The translations under genes and the position numbers were made by a program. Below, piece after piece: positions 11,160 through 22,436 of a stretch of 64,000 bases of DNA. How positions within the stretch are numbered: the stretch's first letter is position 1; each line of letters opens with the position of its first letter. The notes under the pieces were generated by a model, which ran no database searches, was not told the DNA's origin, and saw only the letters and a program-made list of their open reading frames with translations. This DNA is from Beta vulgaris subsp. vulgaris (taxonomy: Eukaryota > Streptophyta > Magnoliopsida > Caryophyllales > Amaranthaceae): assembly GCF_026745355.1 (NCBI RefSeq), contig NC_079202.1, positions 9,250,929 through 9,314,928 of the forward strand, written 5' to 3'.

Positions 11160-11635
11160 TCTATACTAATAATTAAAAGACGTTTCTAAAAAAAGTCTAT
11201 GTGCCACGTCGCGCGCTCTTCGAGGGCTCTAATGCAAATGCTCTATTTCCATGTCAAACCCCTCAATTAAAACATAATACTGTGTAGTGACAAGGTATCG
11301 AATACGTGATCTTTGAAATGAAAAGTGAGAGCTTGAACATCAATCCAACATAACATCATTGTTTACTATTTCAAAGTAAAATTCATAAGTTCTTGTAATT
11401 ATATTTCATTAAAATACTTACACAAGTAGTTAGATACCTAACGCATCTATCATAATAAAAATAGACTATTGTAAACATAAATTCTTACTTCAATTTCTTG
11501 TAGAAAGTTATCCTATTGCTTTCATTTCTAAACTTTTAAGGATACATTTTTCAAATTATAACGTCAATTTTTTGTCATTAAACAAAAAATTACGGAAAAA
11601 AAAAAACAATTAGATCACGCGGGGACAGTCACTAG
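11160..11635 (+). mobile_element. Helitron-like non-autonomous element
   Basis: The left end TCTATACTAATAATTAAAAG follows an A. The right end runs through ATCACGCGGGGACAGTCACTAG and is followed by T. The 5' TC, the 3' CTAG and the A/T insertion context with no target duplication match the Helitron pattern. The 3' hairpin just before the terminus is weak, which lowers confidence. There is no coding sequence. Confidence 0.5.
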
Positions 11636-11809
11636 TTGACAAGTAAAACTTGTAAAAATGGTAAATGTATCTTTCATCAAAGTAAGGAGATACCACAACG
11701 ATGATATCGTACCCATAAAGCACAAAAATAGTTAAAACGATAATCCTTCCAGTCCCAACACGGTAATAAAGACAACAAATTAAAGGAGTCGTTGACATGA
11801 ATCACAAAG

Positions 11810-13610
11810 ACATCACGAGGTTGGGGAGCATCTAGAGTATTTGTTGGAGGGGAGGTCTAGGGTAGGCATCCTAAGGTTTTTACATGGTAAATTGCCATAC
11901 TAATAATGGCATTGGCAGGAGAAAGGGGATGCTAATACCGCGTTACGGAAGATGCACCTTTTTATATTTTTCCAAGTCCCATGACACAAGTAGGGGAAAA
12001 GCTCCCGCCACGCAAGACCGACCGATCTAAGGCTCTAACCTAGTAACCTGGACGTTGCTAGCCATATTGTGTGCCAACCATTCCTTGAAAATAGAGACTA
12101 TGTTCGAGCCCCAGGGGAATCCAATGTTAGACCAAATCTTGGAGGGTGAGGCAATCACAGATTAAAGCCGTGTTCTCAAAAGGACCTTAACACCTAGGGC
12201 AGCACGGTCAACGGTGATTTTCCTAGCAAATTTCGTTGATCCACAGAAGCCACATAAAAAAATATTTTTGGTTAGCAATGACCCTTCCAAATTCAGGAGA
12301 GGTTGAGAGAGACGGGAGGAAAGGGGAGCCGAGCTATGTATGCAAGAGCCAAAGAGAAGCCCTTATAAGAGATGATGAACTATGAAAGGGGGAAGAGTAA
12401 GAGATAAACATTGGAGGTCCCATGTCCCATCAGAAATAAGGGTTGCAACAGTTATTGAACTGATAGACCTCAAAGACAGAAGTTGATTGACTTACATACC
12501 AAGGTTTAACGAGCTATTTTGTTACTCAAAAGCTCCCAACCTTTGCCAATATTTTTCCACACATAGGAGCCATTTTTTAAATGCGTGACACAGTTGGGGT
12601 AGATGTATTTGGAGCCAATGTAGTATGTGCAAGCCAAACTTAGCCACGAAAGCCTTATACATTAAAGATCAGATTTAATATCTAGCCACCTCAAATGTAG
12701 GAAGAAATGTGGTTTCGCACTTAACCAAGTGAATTTTTTTTTCCTTCGTCACCCCCCTACAAGAAGGTGTTACAAATTTGATCTATATCTTCTAGGTTTT
12801 TCCCTAAGAGGAAGGGGCTTGCATGTAGTAGGTGGAGATAGTCTAGAGGGTGGAGCTAACAAAGCATAAACGACTCGCTTTTGAGAGGCATTTTGTTTAT
12901 CTACAACAAATTGGACCTCGAAATGGGAGGGTCTTTTATTGTTCAAGAGCAAGCCAAGATATAATCTAAGATTTTCACTATCCTGAACATTGAAGGGTGG
13001 TCTACTGAAAGAACAATCTAAGATCCGAGAGGGATTGTGAGAGAACGTGAGTTTGCTTTTAGTCTCCTTGATTTTTTTTTTTTTTGGAGTATATGGGAAA
13101 ATGTCGTGGTTTCATCAAGAAGACCAAAAAGGAGGAGGTCATCAGCAAAAGAAGATGGATATGGGAACTAACCTTTCTCCTAGCTACCTGCTAAAAATGG
13201 AGTCCACTTTTGCTCGAAACATGTTTGGTTAATCAACTGAGTAAGGACCTCAAGGTATATATTAAATTTGAGATGATTGGCTTCAGCCTATTGACCAAAA
13301 TTTCGTGACAACTTTGTACAATGTATTGCAAAGGCTAATAGATTGAAATTGTTTCATAGTTTTCGAAGATTATCGCTTTGGGATAAGACAGATGAGGACA
13401 TCACACATGTCTTCGAGAATAAATCCACACGTGAACCAAGATTGGATGCTCTTGACAACATTAGGGCCCTCAATGTCCCAAGCTTTTTTGAAAAAAGATA
13501 GGGTGGTAAGCCACTTAGCCCAGAGGATTTTAGAGGTTCCATAATAAACAAGGCTTGGTGAATTTCCCAAGACGAGTATTTAAAAAAAAGGAAATGTTTC
13601 ATAATATATC
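11810..13610 (-). pseudogene. Degenerate LINE ORF2 fragment, antisense to the nucleoredoxin gene
   Basis: Read on the minus strand from 13610 downward, the segment shows successive RT landmarks broken by frame changes and stops. These include WFTCGFILEDMCDVLICLIPK (the LINE IPK block, 13370-13480), a decayed LCNTLYK-like region, and the catalytic box FADDLLLFG at about 13125-13150. A long eroded 3' part runs to about 11810. It has no single open frame of useful length. It is a different LINE lineage from the intact one at 6265, and much older. The ends are approximate. Confidence 0.65.
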
Positions 13611-13979
13611 TTTATAGATTGTATTACCTTATTGGCTTATTTGGAGAACAAAAAGAATAAAAGAGGAGTATTAAAAAACAACAGAGAAGTGAGAAAATTT
13701 TCAAAAAGCTATTTTTTATAATTTTGTCATCATCCAATTGTTTTCGTATAGGTCCATTTATATCCAAGGGTATAAAATATCACAAAAAACCAGTTAAAAA
13801 AGATCCCCTAAGTCCAATTAGGAATTCATTGGGTCCTTTAGGAACAACCATTGAAATTGCGAAGAGATAAATTGTTGAAAAGTACATTTTAATTATTCAA
13901 TTATGCTCATATTCCATATAGAAAAACAAAAAAATAATGGAAAGGATGTATAAAATACAAAAACAATAGTATCATTTAT

Positions 13980-14130
13980 TTTTTTCGGAGTATATGGTGA
14001 ACAAAAAAGCCTTGGTTTCATCAACAAAACCAAAAAGGAGGAGGTCATCGACAAAAAGAACATGGATATGATAATTGAGGAAGTATTAGTTTGATTTGGG
14101 AAAAATGTCGTCACACGCATGACGTGCATT
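13980..14130 (-). pseudogene. Second copy of the antisense LINE RT catalytic segment
   Basis: About 95 bp here nearly match 13069-13165. Both, read on the minus strand, encode DDLLLFG followed by DET. The first residue of the catalytic box is changed (V-DD here). It is either a local duplication or a second LINE fragment; the intervening 400 bp is unrelated AT-rich DNA. Confidence 0.55.
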
Positions 14131-14807
14131 AAAAGCTAGTTGCATGAAAACCAACTTAATGAATAGTATAAATTAAAACAATCATTTTCTGTGTATTTGA
14201 TTTCCAATGTTGGGAGGATCATAATTTTATTCAATATGCTAAAGATTAGTTTATTCAACCTAGCTTTCTCAATTTTTAAGTCTCTTATAGGAATGTTCAC
14301 TTCATTTAAAGTAACATAATATGGTTTGAGTGCATTAGGGTTTGGTCTTGTCTGATTTAGTCTAGTCTGAATCTTTTTATTGTAGGTTAGTAATATTGTT
14401 TTAGCTAAACATTGACTAAAGTTGACACCAATTGATAAGAAAAAAAAGTATTCATCTAAAATATTGTTGGAATTGTCTTTCTTATGTACATTGCGTATAT
14501 TTAATTCTCATAATCTTTTCTTATATGAAAATGAAGATAATAGGAAACAAGAAGGTCCAATGCGATTTGATTTGAATTTGATAAGAATAAGTAATAAATT
14601 TGTGTAGTAAGACTTATAGGTGAAAAGAGCATAGCCATCATATCTTGAAGTTACACAGGAAAATTATTCTAACTAACATTCCATATGATTATATTCATTA
14701 TGTTGGAGGAAATTGATTGTTAAAGTTTGTAAATTTTGATAAAAGAAAAATACCAGATTAGGACAGATCAGTAAATAACTTGATCAGTATATATTGGAGT
14801 ACTGCAG

Positions 14808-15419
14808 GTACCCGTGACATCCTTGCAAGGGAAGACAATAGGACTATATTTTTCAGCACATTGGTGCCTACCTTGTATCACATTCATCCCAAAGCTAATC
14901 TCCATCTACAAAATGATAAAGCAAAATCTACAAGAACAAGACGATTTTGAGATAGTTTTTGTGTCAAGTGATCGCGATGAAGCATCCTTTCATTCTTATT
15001 TTCAAAGGATGCCATGGTTGGCGCTGCCCTTTCGCGACCGCACCATCAAGGACCTTGCCAAGCATTTTGACGTGCGAGAGATCCCGTGCTTGGTTATCTT
15101 GGGTCCGGACGGTAAAACCGTGACGAAACAAGGGAGATATTTGATAAACTTGTACCAAGAAAATGCTTACCCTTTTACTGAGGCAAGGTTGGAGTTTCTA
15201 GAGAAGCAAATGGATGAGGAGGCTAAAAGTTTGCCTAAATCAGCATATCATGAGAGGCATCAACATGAGCTAAATTTGGTGTCCGAGCGTACTGGTGGTG
15301 GGCCTTTTATCTGTTGTGATTGTGATGAACAAGGTTCTGGGTGGGCTTATCAATGCCTTGACTGTGGGTTTGAGGTCCATCCTAAATGTGTTAGACCCAT
15401 TCAACAGCCTAATACTTGA
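14808..15419 (+). CDS. NRX2: Nucleoredoxin 2-type, exon 3: second thioredoxin domain and DC1 zinc domain
   Basis: The last exon follows acceptor actgcag and ends at TGA (15417-15419), giving 203 residues. It begins V-P-V-T-S-L-Q-G-K and forms a full thioredoxin-like domain with an intact CxxC site, WCLPC (Cys codons at 14865 and 14874), VSSDRDEASF, RMPWLALPF, the cis-Pro motif EIPCLVIL, and an AYPFTEARL end helix. The C terminus is a DC1-type Cys/His domain (CCDCDEQG... QCLDCGFEVHPKC) thought to bind zinc. Domain order, length and exon phases match the two-domain plant nucleoredoxins. In this family the second site is expected to carry the redox activity. The exon is intact and is followed by 3' UTR sequence. 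Confidence 0.9.
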   Translation, partial: VPVTSLQGKTIGLYFSAHWCLPCITFIPKLISIYKMIKQNLQEQDDFEIVFVSSDRDEASFHSYFQRMPWLALPFRDRTIKDLAKHFDVREIPCLVILGPDGKTVTKQGRYLINLYQENAYPFTEARLEFLEKQMDEEAKSLPKSAYHERHQHELNLVSERTGGGPFICCDCDEQGSGWAYQCLDCGFEVHPKCVRPIQQPNT

Positions 15420-17560
15420 TAGAGAAAGAGTTCAAACAAGAAGATATAGTTTACTAATATGTCCTCATAAGAATGGTTTTATTCGCTACTACCCCTCCTT
15501 GTATATTGCTGGTAGATCCTTTCCTAAGGTTACCAAAGGTCAGCAATTCAAGGGTTTGTAAGAGAGAATTTAGGAAATTGTTGTCACTTATTTGATATAT
15601 ATAAAGACTCCCAAATATGCTAACCAAATTGGTGTTTCTCAATATGGCTGTAAATATTCATGATCATATAAACATGTAAACAACTTATTTCGAAAAAAAA
15701 CAGGCAAACAGATATACCATTTAGTAATAGATGGAGCTGCTTTCGAGCATCATTGGCAAACGGAACCTCAACGATCCCAATCCTACGTAGAACTTTAATC
15801 TTGTAGGATCTTTCGGTCCTATCCATCATTAAGATTCACATGATAGGATCTTAGTATGATCATATGATCCTACGACTCCATAATTTGATACCATCATAAA
15901 GTAATTTCACGTATTATTTTTCTTTTACTTAGTTTTTGGTTGTATTTTACTTCAATTTTAGAGTATTATACCACTTTCATCATTTGCAAATGTAAAATGT
16001 TACTGCTACCCTAGAACGAGACAAAGAACATACGTTACTTGTAGGGGTCTAGAAACAAGAAGAAGACTAAGTCATAGGTACAATCAATATCTCCTACATT
16101 GTAGGAGCCAGATGCATGTCTCTTTGGCCACTCAGTTTTAGCCGCTAAAGAGCAATACAAAGAGAACAACTTAGCATTATTTAAGAGAGATTCAGATTAG
16201 ACAACGTACAAAAGATACATCATCAAAGGCCATCATCACTTAAACACATCCTATTCCACGATCATCAGAAGTAAATATATTTTCTAAAAGATACTCTTCT
16301 ATAACTCTTCCCTTAGTCAAATACTTTTGATTATCAATTATTAGCATCGTACAAACATCCAATATAGATGAATTCAACATGGCTTTAACGCTAGCATCAT
16401 AGACGATTGGGGAATTGCAAGTTGTAGGCGTGATATTATTGCATACGCGGGATTAGCATGTATGTGACTAACTCATTGTAAAGATTTTTTCGAAAAGTAT
16501 TTTGAAGTCACTAGTAAGTCCTCAAAAGAAAGACTCCTAAACCTAACTAGATATTGGAAAATAGTAGGGAAAACTCAGGGACTTATATAATATAGATTTT
16601 CCCGTTCATGACTCCATTAATGGTCAATGAACCATAGATTGAGTTCAATTTTGGGGGGGGGTTTGAAATAGGAAATTCAAGGGTTTCAATATGTTTGAAT
16701 GTCATTTTGAGTGTTTAATATGAGTTTGAGTATAAGAGAGTATATGTAAAAGTCGTAGGAAAGCATTGTTAAAAGTCGCTAGAAGACATGAGGTATATAT
16801 AAGCAAAGGAATCCCAAACATGAATCGGAAAGATAAAATAAAATTGTTCGCCTGGCAAACAACTTTGCCCTTGACGTACAACTTGTGCACCAAGCGCACA
16901 GCCTGTGCGTCACACACACACTTGCTTCGCTAGTTTTTATTGTAAAGCCAGACTCACGAAGAGATAAAGTGTGAAAAAGAGAAAGTGGGAAGAATAAAGC
17001 TCATAAATTAGCGTAATTCATATAATTGAAAATTGAAGTCTTTGTTGCAGCTTCAAGTACTAAAGAAACAGAAGAAGTGACATGGAGACTATAAAAAAGG
17101 ACAAAATAAATTATTGATAAAAGTTATGGGAGTTGAATGCCCCCAATTAATTATATATTGTTTCTTACACACTTCTCACCATATATATAGAGAATTTGCC
17201 CATCTATTCTTGGACCTCATAAGAAATTTTTAAAAATCAGGTTAAACGGGTCGGGTTCTAGTCAACCCGTTTATAAATAGGTTGGGTCCGGCTTGGAATT
17301 TGTGACCTGTTTAGGTAAATGGATCGGGTTTGGGGATGCTGACCCGTTCATGTAAACAGCTCGACCTGAATTTGACCCGACCCGACCTGATTGACAACCC
17401 TAGATCTACCCCTCATTCAAATCCCTTAATCCATCAAACCATTAAAACTCATATGATCCAAATCCATGATTCATATCAAAGCCCATCCAATTAAACCTTC
17501 ATCTAAACGTCAAGACTTAAACCTTTCAGGCTTTCAGCAATCTTAATTCCTTTTTCAAGG
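15420..17560. other. Intergenic AT-rich DNA with no gene recognised
   Basis: It contains the nucleoredoxin 3' flank and then unassigned sequence. The one notable patch is 17235-17402, rich in CCCGAC/GTCGGG words in both orientations, which looks like an old inverted-repeat element without clean ends. I see no tRNA, no open frame with a recognisable product and no splice-coherent exons. Confidence 0.5.
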
Positions 17561-18838
17561 TATGTACAAGTTTGCTAGGTTGAAAACCCGAAAAGGCGAC
17601 CTCTGGAATTATTTGGTTGGCCCCATCTTCCTAGACGCTTCTATGGGAAGAATGCTCGAGCGCCGGTCGCACACTTCGAATATCGGGTTCCCCATCATCG
17701 GGGATTCACTCGGTTGACGCCTCCATCTCAGAACTGGAGGCCGGGAGAGTTATTCAACGTCTAAGATGGGCAGCTTGTTTGACGCGCGCCAGATTAACCT
17801 GCACAGCTAAAGACTGGGTCGTCTGATTTTGTCATCCATATCCATAAAAATAAAATGCATTACAGGCCAGAATAGGCCTAACTCTAGAATGTGTTGAAGA
17901 AGGAAGGCTATCGATTTTAGTGTCAGGACCAACTCTTGGGTGGCCGGGATTATTCGACGAATAAGATGAATTCATTATTATTGATTTTATAAAAGAAAAA
18001 TAAAGAATAGAGAACAAATAAGAAAAAGGGGGATACCTGATGAGCTACTCTGAAGTTAACAGAAGCTGGACGAGCACGCTCTCTCTCTAGAAATTCGAAA
18101 AAAAGGGAGAGTCTCTCTCTAGAAATTCGAAAAAAAGGCAGAGTCTCTCTCTCTCTAAGAAAATTCTTTGAAGGTGTGAAATGGTCTCAGAAAGGACAAA
18201 AGTTCATATTTATAGAGGGGTGAAAAAACTTGCTACCCCGGTAACAATAATTGTTGGAATCAAAAGTTTATTAAAAGTGACTGGTTAAACCGGCAAAGTG
18301 GCGCGTTTTGCCATTTTTTGAAAAACAAGGTGGTTTCCATGAAGTAAAAGGGTTTTTAACCGTCTTGGTGCCAAGCAATAAAACCCCCTTTGAGGGTTAA
18401 ATGTTGTAGTCTGGAAATCAATGGCACCCCAAGGAACACGTGGATCTATCTGGAGTCTCCACATGTCTACTATCTACAAAAAGAAGTACAGGGCAAAAAG
18501 AAGATGGCTGAAGTACAAATTTCCACTAAGAGAAAGTACCAGCCCATCTTCTTGGCCTGACATACATCCAGGCTCGAGTCACAAAAAACGGCTGCATATG
18601 TTTGGTTGATGTGTACTTCCCAATCATTGCCTGCCACGTGTCATGCTGTAATTGCATAGCCAATCAGGTGCCCTTAAATTAGGGTGACCTCAAAGTACAA
18701 CAATCAGACCCCAAACACTATAAATAATCCTTGAAATCAGGAGAAAGGTAACTTTTTGAGCAGTGTGTACTATTAGTCTGTGAAAAACTCTCTATGCAAT
18801 TTCTCTCTCTAAACTTTACTTTCCCTTATTACTCCTAA
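17561..18838 (+). promoter_or_regulatory. Promoter-like, possibly solo-LTR-derived segment
   Basis: This GC-richer block ends in a compact promoter arrangement. A G-box CACGTG (18635-18640) lies about 80 bp before TATAAATA (18719-18726), followed by a leader with CTCTCT runs. At 18080-18165 there is a short direct repeat of AGAAATTCGAAAAAAAGG units. Such layouts are common in LTR U3/R regions, but I could not define TG/CA ends or a target duplication. A Helitron terminus begins at 18839, so any downstream part has been displaced. Confidence 0.3.
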
Positions 18839-21097
18839 CTAGGTTTTGGCCCGTGCAAAATGCACGGATTTTTTTTATTTATAAATTTTATTACTTTATG
18901 GTGTTTCTCCCAAAATCATGGGGTGAATATTAGATCGTGATTTAAACTTTTTACAATCATATCGTTTATGAGGAATATTTTAAAACCGACTTATAACCCG
19001 TGCGTTCAATGACTGATGTAATTAATATTATCGTGCGGCGTTGACTGAAGAAGTCTTTGCTCTACCCATTGCTTCACATTGAGGACCAAATAAAATCACA
19101 ATTCGCTCCATTATTGGGATTCAATCATGCAACCACTTCTTTTCCCACTTTCTGTCGTCCCTACTTTCCACAGTCCCTCTCACCCCCACTCTTTTGTTGT
19201 CTTGATATCCCGTGATCTTTATCACAAATAAAACTTCAAACCCTAATGCTAGTAACTCTTGATATGGCTAACTGAATCCGTGCACATTACAAACCAAAAA
19301 TGGAGATTTAAAACATAGCTAGTATTGTTATATTTAATTGAACCTTTCTCCTGAATTTGGGCAATATCATATTTAAATAAAATGGAGATTTATTTCAAAA
19401 AATTGCTACATTCGATCAATTGAATCTTATGTTATTAAAGAAAAAATTTCCCGTTCAATTCCAGATTTATTCGAAAAAAGTTATCCAAAAAGTTTGACCA
19501 CAGATTTATCGAACATACTTGATATTTTCGAAAATGGAGAAAAAATGAATTTGATCGTGTTTTTATCCATTAACGTTGGATGTGTGAGATTCAGATGTTA
19601 TCTACTTAAGTTTTTTACATGAAGATGATGATTCACTTTTTAGATGTTCAAATTGAGATGGAAAAAGATAGAATTTTTATGGCAGTGAAAACTGAGAGTT
19701 CTAAGCAAGGGTTTGTTACAGTTTGAAACTTTATTAGCAAACTTAAATTTTGTTAAGATTATATTCGGCTTCTAGATAGAAGTAAGATTCTATGCACCTT
19801 TCTTAGAATTTAAAGCTTGTAAGTTTCATACTATTTGACCCATTTATTTATTTATTTTGGAAAGTAAAATATAGAATAAATTGTATTGTCAATTATTTGT
19901 TACATGCACAATTCACCATTTTTTTCATTTTTATTGTGAGTTTGTGATTAGCTCACTCACCAATGTCAATAATACTTGTTCCAAATGAACGGTAATATAT
20001 AGAAATATAAATCAATTTATATGTGGAAATATATTATATGACATTTTATCTTTTCTTTGAGATGAATACCTCGAAATTATGAGCTCTCAAATTTCATATG
20101 TATCGTAATATTATTTTTTTTAGTTGTGATTCGGTTGTTGTGAATAAACTGAACAAATATACTTCCTCCGTTTCAAATTACTCGTTACACTTTGACTTTC
20201 ACACTTGTCGATGCACTACTTTGACTACTAATATCTTTAATTATGTATTAGAATAAAGTATAAAATTTTGATTTTCTGAAAATATACGTTGAGACAAATC
20301 CAACAACATGTTAATTACATTATAACATTTGATTTTATCTAATAGTAAATAATGCATGGTCAAACCTCATTCATTAATAGTGAAATTTTCAAAGTGTAGC
20401 GAGTAAATCTTATAATTTGAACTTTTTTAAAAAACCTATAATACAACTTATTGTATGATTAATACGTCCCTTGGTAAACTTTAAGTTTAATATTATAATC
20501 TGTTAATACTTTTGTTTTAATTTGGGTTTAAGAAGAGAGTACAACATGTTCATTTAAGTAGTTGTAATAGCTTAAGTAGGACCTAAAATATCAGCTTCTT
20601 GGTATAAATTTATTTTTTAATTAGTGCCAAAATATATGATTAGTAACTCAAATACCGAATTTAGGGGATATGAATTTTTAATTAGTTTCTAAAATGCCGT
20701 ATTTAGGGGATATGATTTTTTTAATTAGTGCCTAAAATATCGGATTTAGGAGATATATTTTTTTTGGCAGTTTTATGATGCATAAGTAATTACTAATTAA
20801 TAGCAATCGATTCCCCTCAAAAAAAAAAATTTAATAGCAATCGATCCCCTCAAAAAAAAAAAAATTTAATAGCAATCGATTCCTAAAATTTAGTTGATTT
20901 ACATTCTATAACAGAGAACTTTCTTAAATAGCTTTCCAATTATATGCCTAAAAAAAAGTAATGCATAACTGAAATATTTAAAGACAAATACACGTGGCAA
21001 AAAATTGTAAAAGATATTACAAAGGATTGACACATCAGCAATTCAATTTGCTCTTGACACATAAGCAAATCCTTATTGCTTTATAGTATTATATAGA
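18839..21097 (-). mobile_element. Helitron-like element, minus orientation
   Basis: On the minus strand the 3' end shows a hairpin CCGTGCATTTTGCACGG (18851-18867) a few bases before the terminal CTAG (18839-18842), with T following. This is the classic Helitron 3' signature. The 5' end is probably the TCTATATAATACTATAAAGC motif whose complement ends near 21097. The interior is AT-rich, without Rep/helicase coding, and carries an older Stowaway-like insertion (20162-20420) and short polymorphic A-runs with a duplicated 'aatagcaatcgat' unit near 20800-20885. Confidence 0.6.
20162..20420. mobile_element. Degenerate Stowaway-like MITE inside the Helitron
   Basis: The left end CTTCCTCCGTTTCAAATTAC follows TA, and the subterminal ACTCGTTACACTTTGAC is mirrored at the right by TTCAAAGTGTAGCGAGT. 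The outermost right TIR bases (the AACGGAGGAAG part) are missing, so the copy is truncated or eroded. Confidence 0.4.
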
Positions 21098-21787
21098 TAT
21101 AGATAGATAATGAGCCACATACTAATGTATTTTGGGGAAAAAAATTCAGTTTTTTAAAATTCTAAATGTATCTTGCGATACAAGCTACATGAGCACATTA
21201 TGATTGCTAAAATCAAGCTAATTACGGATGTAACTGTAGCCATCCAATTTGAATTTTTGCCAAGCATTTTATTCTAGACCATTGATCTCAAAAGATGATT
21301 GAGCATAAATTAAGCATGGTTTCAAATTATTACCTAATATAGGAGATTACAATTGATTGAAGAAATATTTTATCAAAGGCAAAATTACGGCACACTTATA
21401 GATTGACCAATTGAACAACAAATATTCTATCACTACATATCATAATAGTATAGATATGAATTAAAAAAGGATTTAGTAAAGCATATTCTTGTATATTTCC
21501 TCTCAAATTTCGGATATGAGATGATATATCAAAGGAAAGTTTTTATTATCGCTTGAAATTAGCAATTTATTTTCGGCTTTCCTAAGCTAAATGATCATAA
21601 TTGATTTCATGATTGCAATATCCTAGCTATGAAGATCACGACACACACAAGATTCATGTATTTTACCAAAGGCATGACACATCATTAATATTTAAGTTTG
21701 AAGTTTATACAAAAGCTTGACACCTCAGCATTTTTAACATAGACATGACACATAAGCAAATCCTTATTGCTTTATAGTATTATATAG
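21098..21787 (-). mobile_element. Second Helitron 5' terminus, minus orientation
   Basis: The 44 bases at 21748-21791 repeat those at 21058-21101: a CACATAAGCAAATCCTTATT-type 5' end running to a GA/T boundary. They mark another Helitron copy of the same family with its 5' end at 21787. No CTRR hairpin terminus was found for its 3' side, so the copy is probably truncated against the first one. Confidence 0.4.
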
Positions 21788-22436
21788 ATACCTCACTTAA
21801 GTTTCGTAGGGGGAGCCACCGCCCAAATCTCCAGGGTGGGCCTTTTTTTTTTCCAGGTTCGGGAACGAAGCTCAGGTTCAGGATTATCTAATCAGGACAT
21901 CATTGCACAAGTATCCATTGAAGAACCTATTGTGGGATAATAGTATATTTACGAGTCAAGCACTACGTAACACCATCTATCATATGTTTATCGATCGCTT
22001 CAATTCAGGTTTTTGTCCATGTATCAGGATATAATGGATGTTATGCATTAGATTAGGATGAAATTGCCAACTCTAGTGACTAGTGACCTGAATAATGGGT
22101 ATAATTTTTTTCCCCTTTCGAATGCATCCACGACCATGAAGTCACCACCACCTCTGAGAACCAAGACAACCACCCGTCCACCATTCATATTGTCTCTTCT
22201 CCCCACCACCTCCACCATGATTCACAATCTGTATATATGGTAGGATTATTATAAGTAAATTAAAAGTATGTAAGGTTGCCTTATTCTTGAAAAAATTTCA
22301 ATTTATTTTTAATAGTTTTGACTTATTGTTTGTTGCTTATAATTACAATTTCATAAAAAAAAAAATCAAAAATAGTTTTTAGATTTTATTCAAAATTTCA
22401 CACAATATTGGTTAAGCAAACTTAAAACAAATAAGG
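21788..22436. other. Intergenic, no gene recognised
   Basis: AT-rich DNA with a short proline/threonine-coding-looking run near 22130-22240 that has no splice context or family signature. I see nothing else. Confidence 0.4.

Larger units (their letters stand above)
10968..14807 (+). other. Intron 2 of the nucleoredoxin gene (3.8 kb)
   Basis: It runs from the donor at 10968 to the acceptor (actgcag) ending at 14807. It holds a Helitron-like element (11160-11635) and antisense LINE debris (11810-13610 and 13980-14130). The remaining 14131-14807 is AT-rich with no recognisable coding or RNA gene. Confidence 0.85.
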
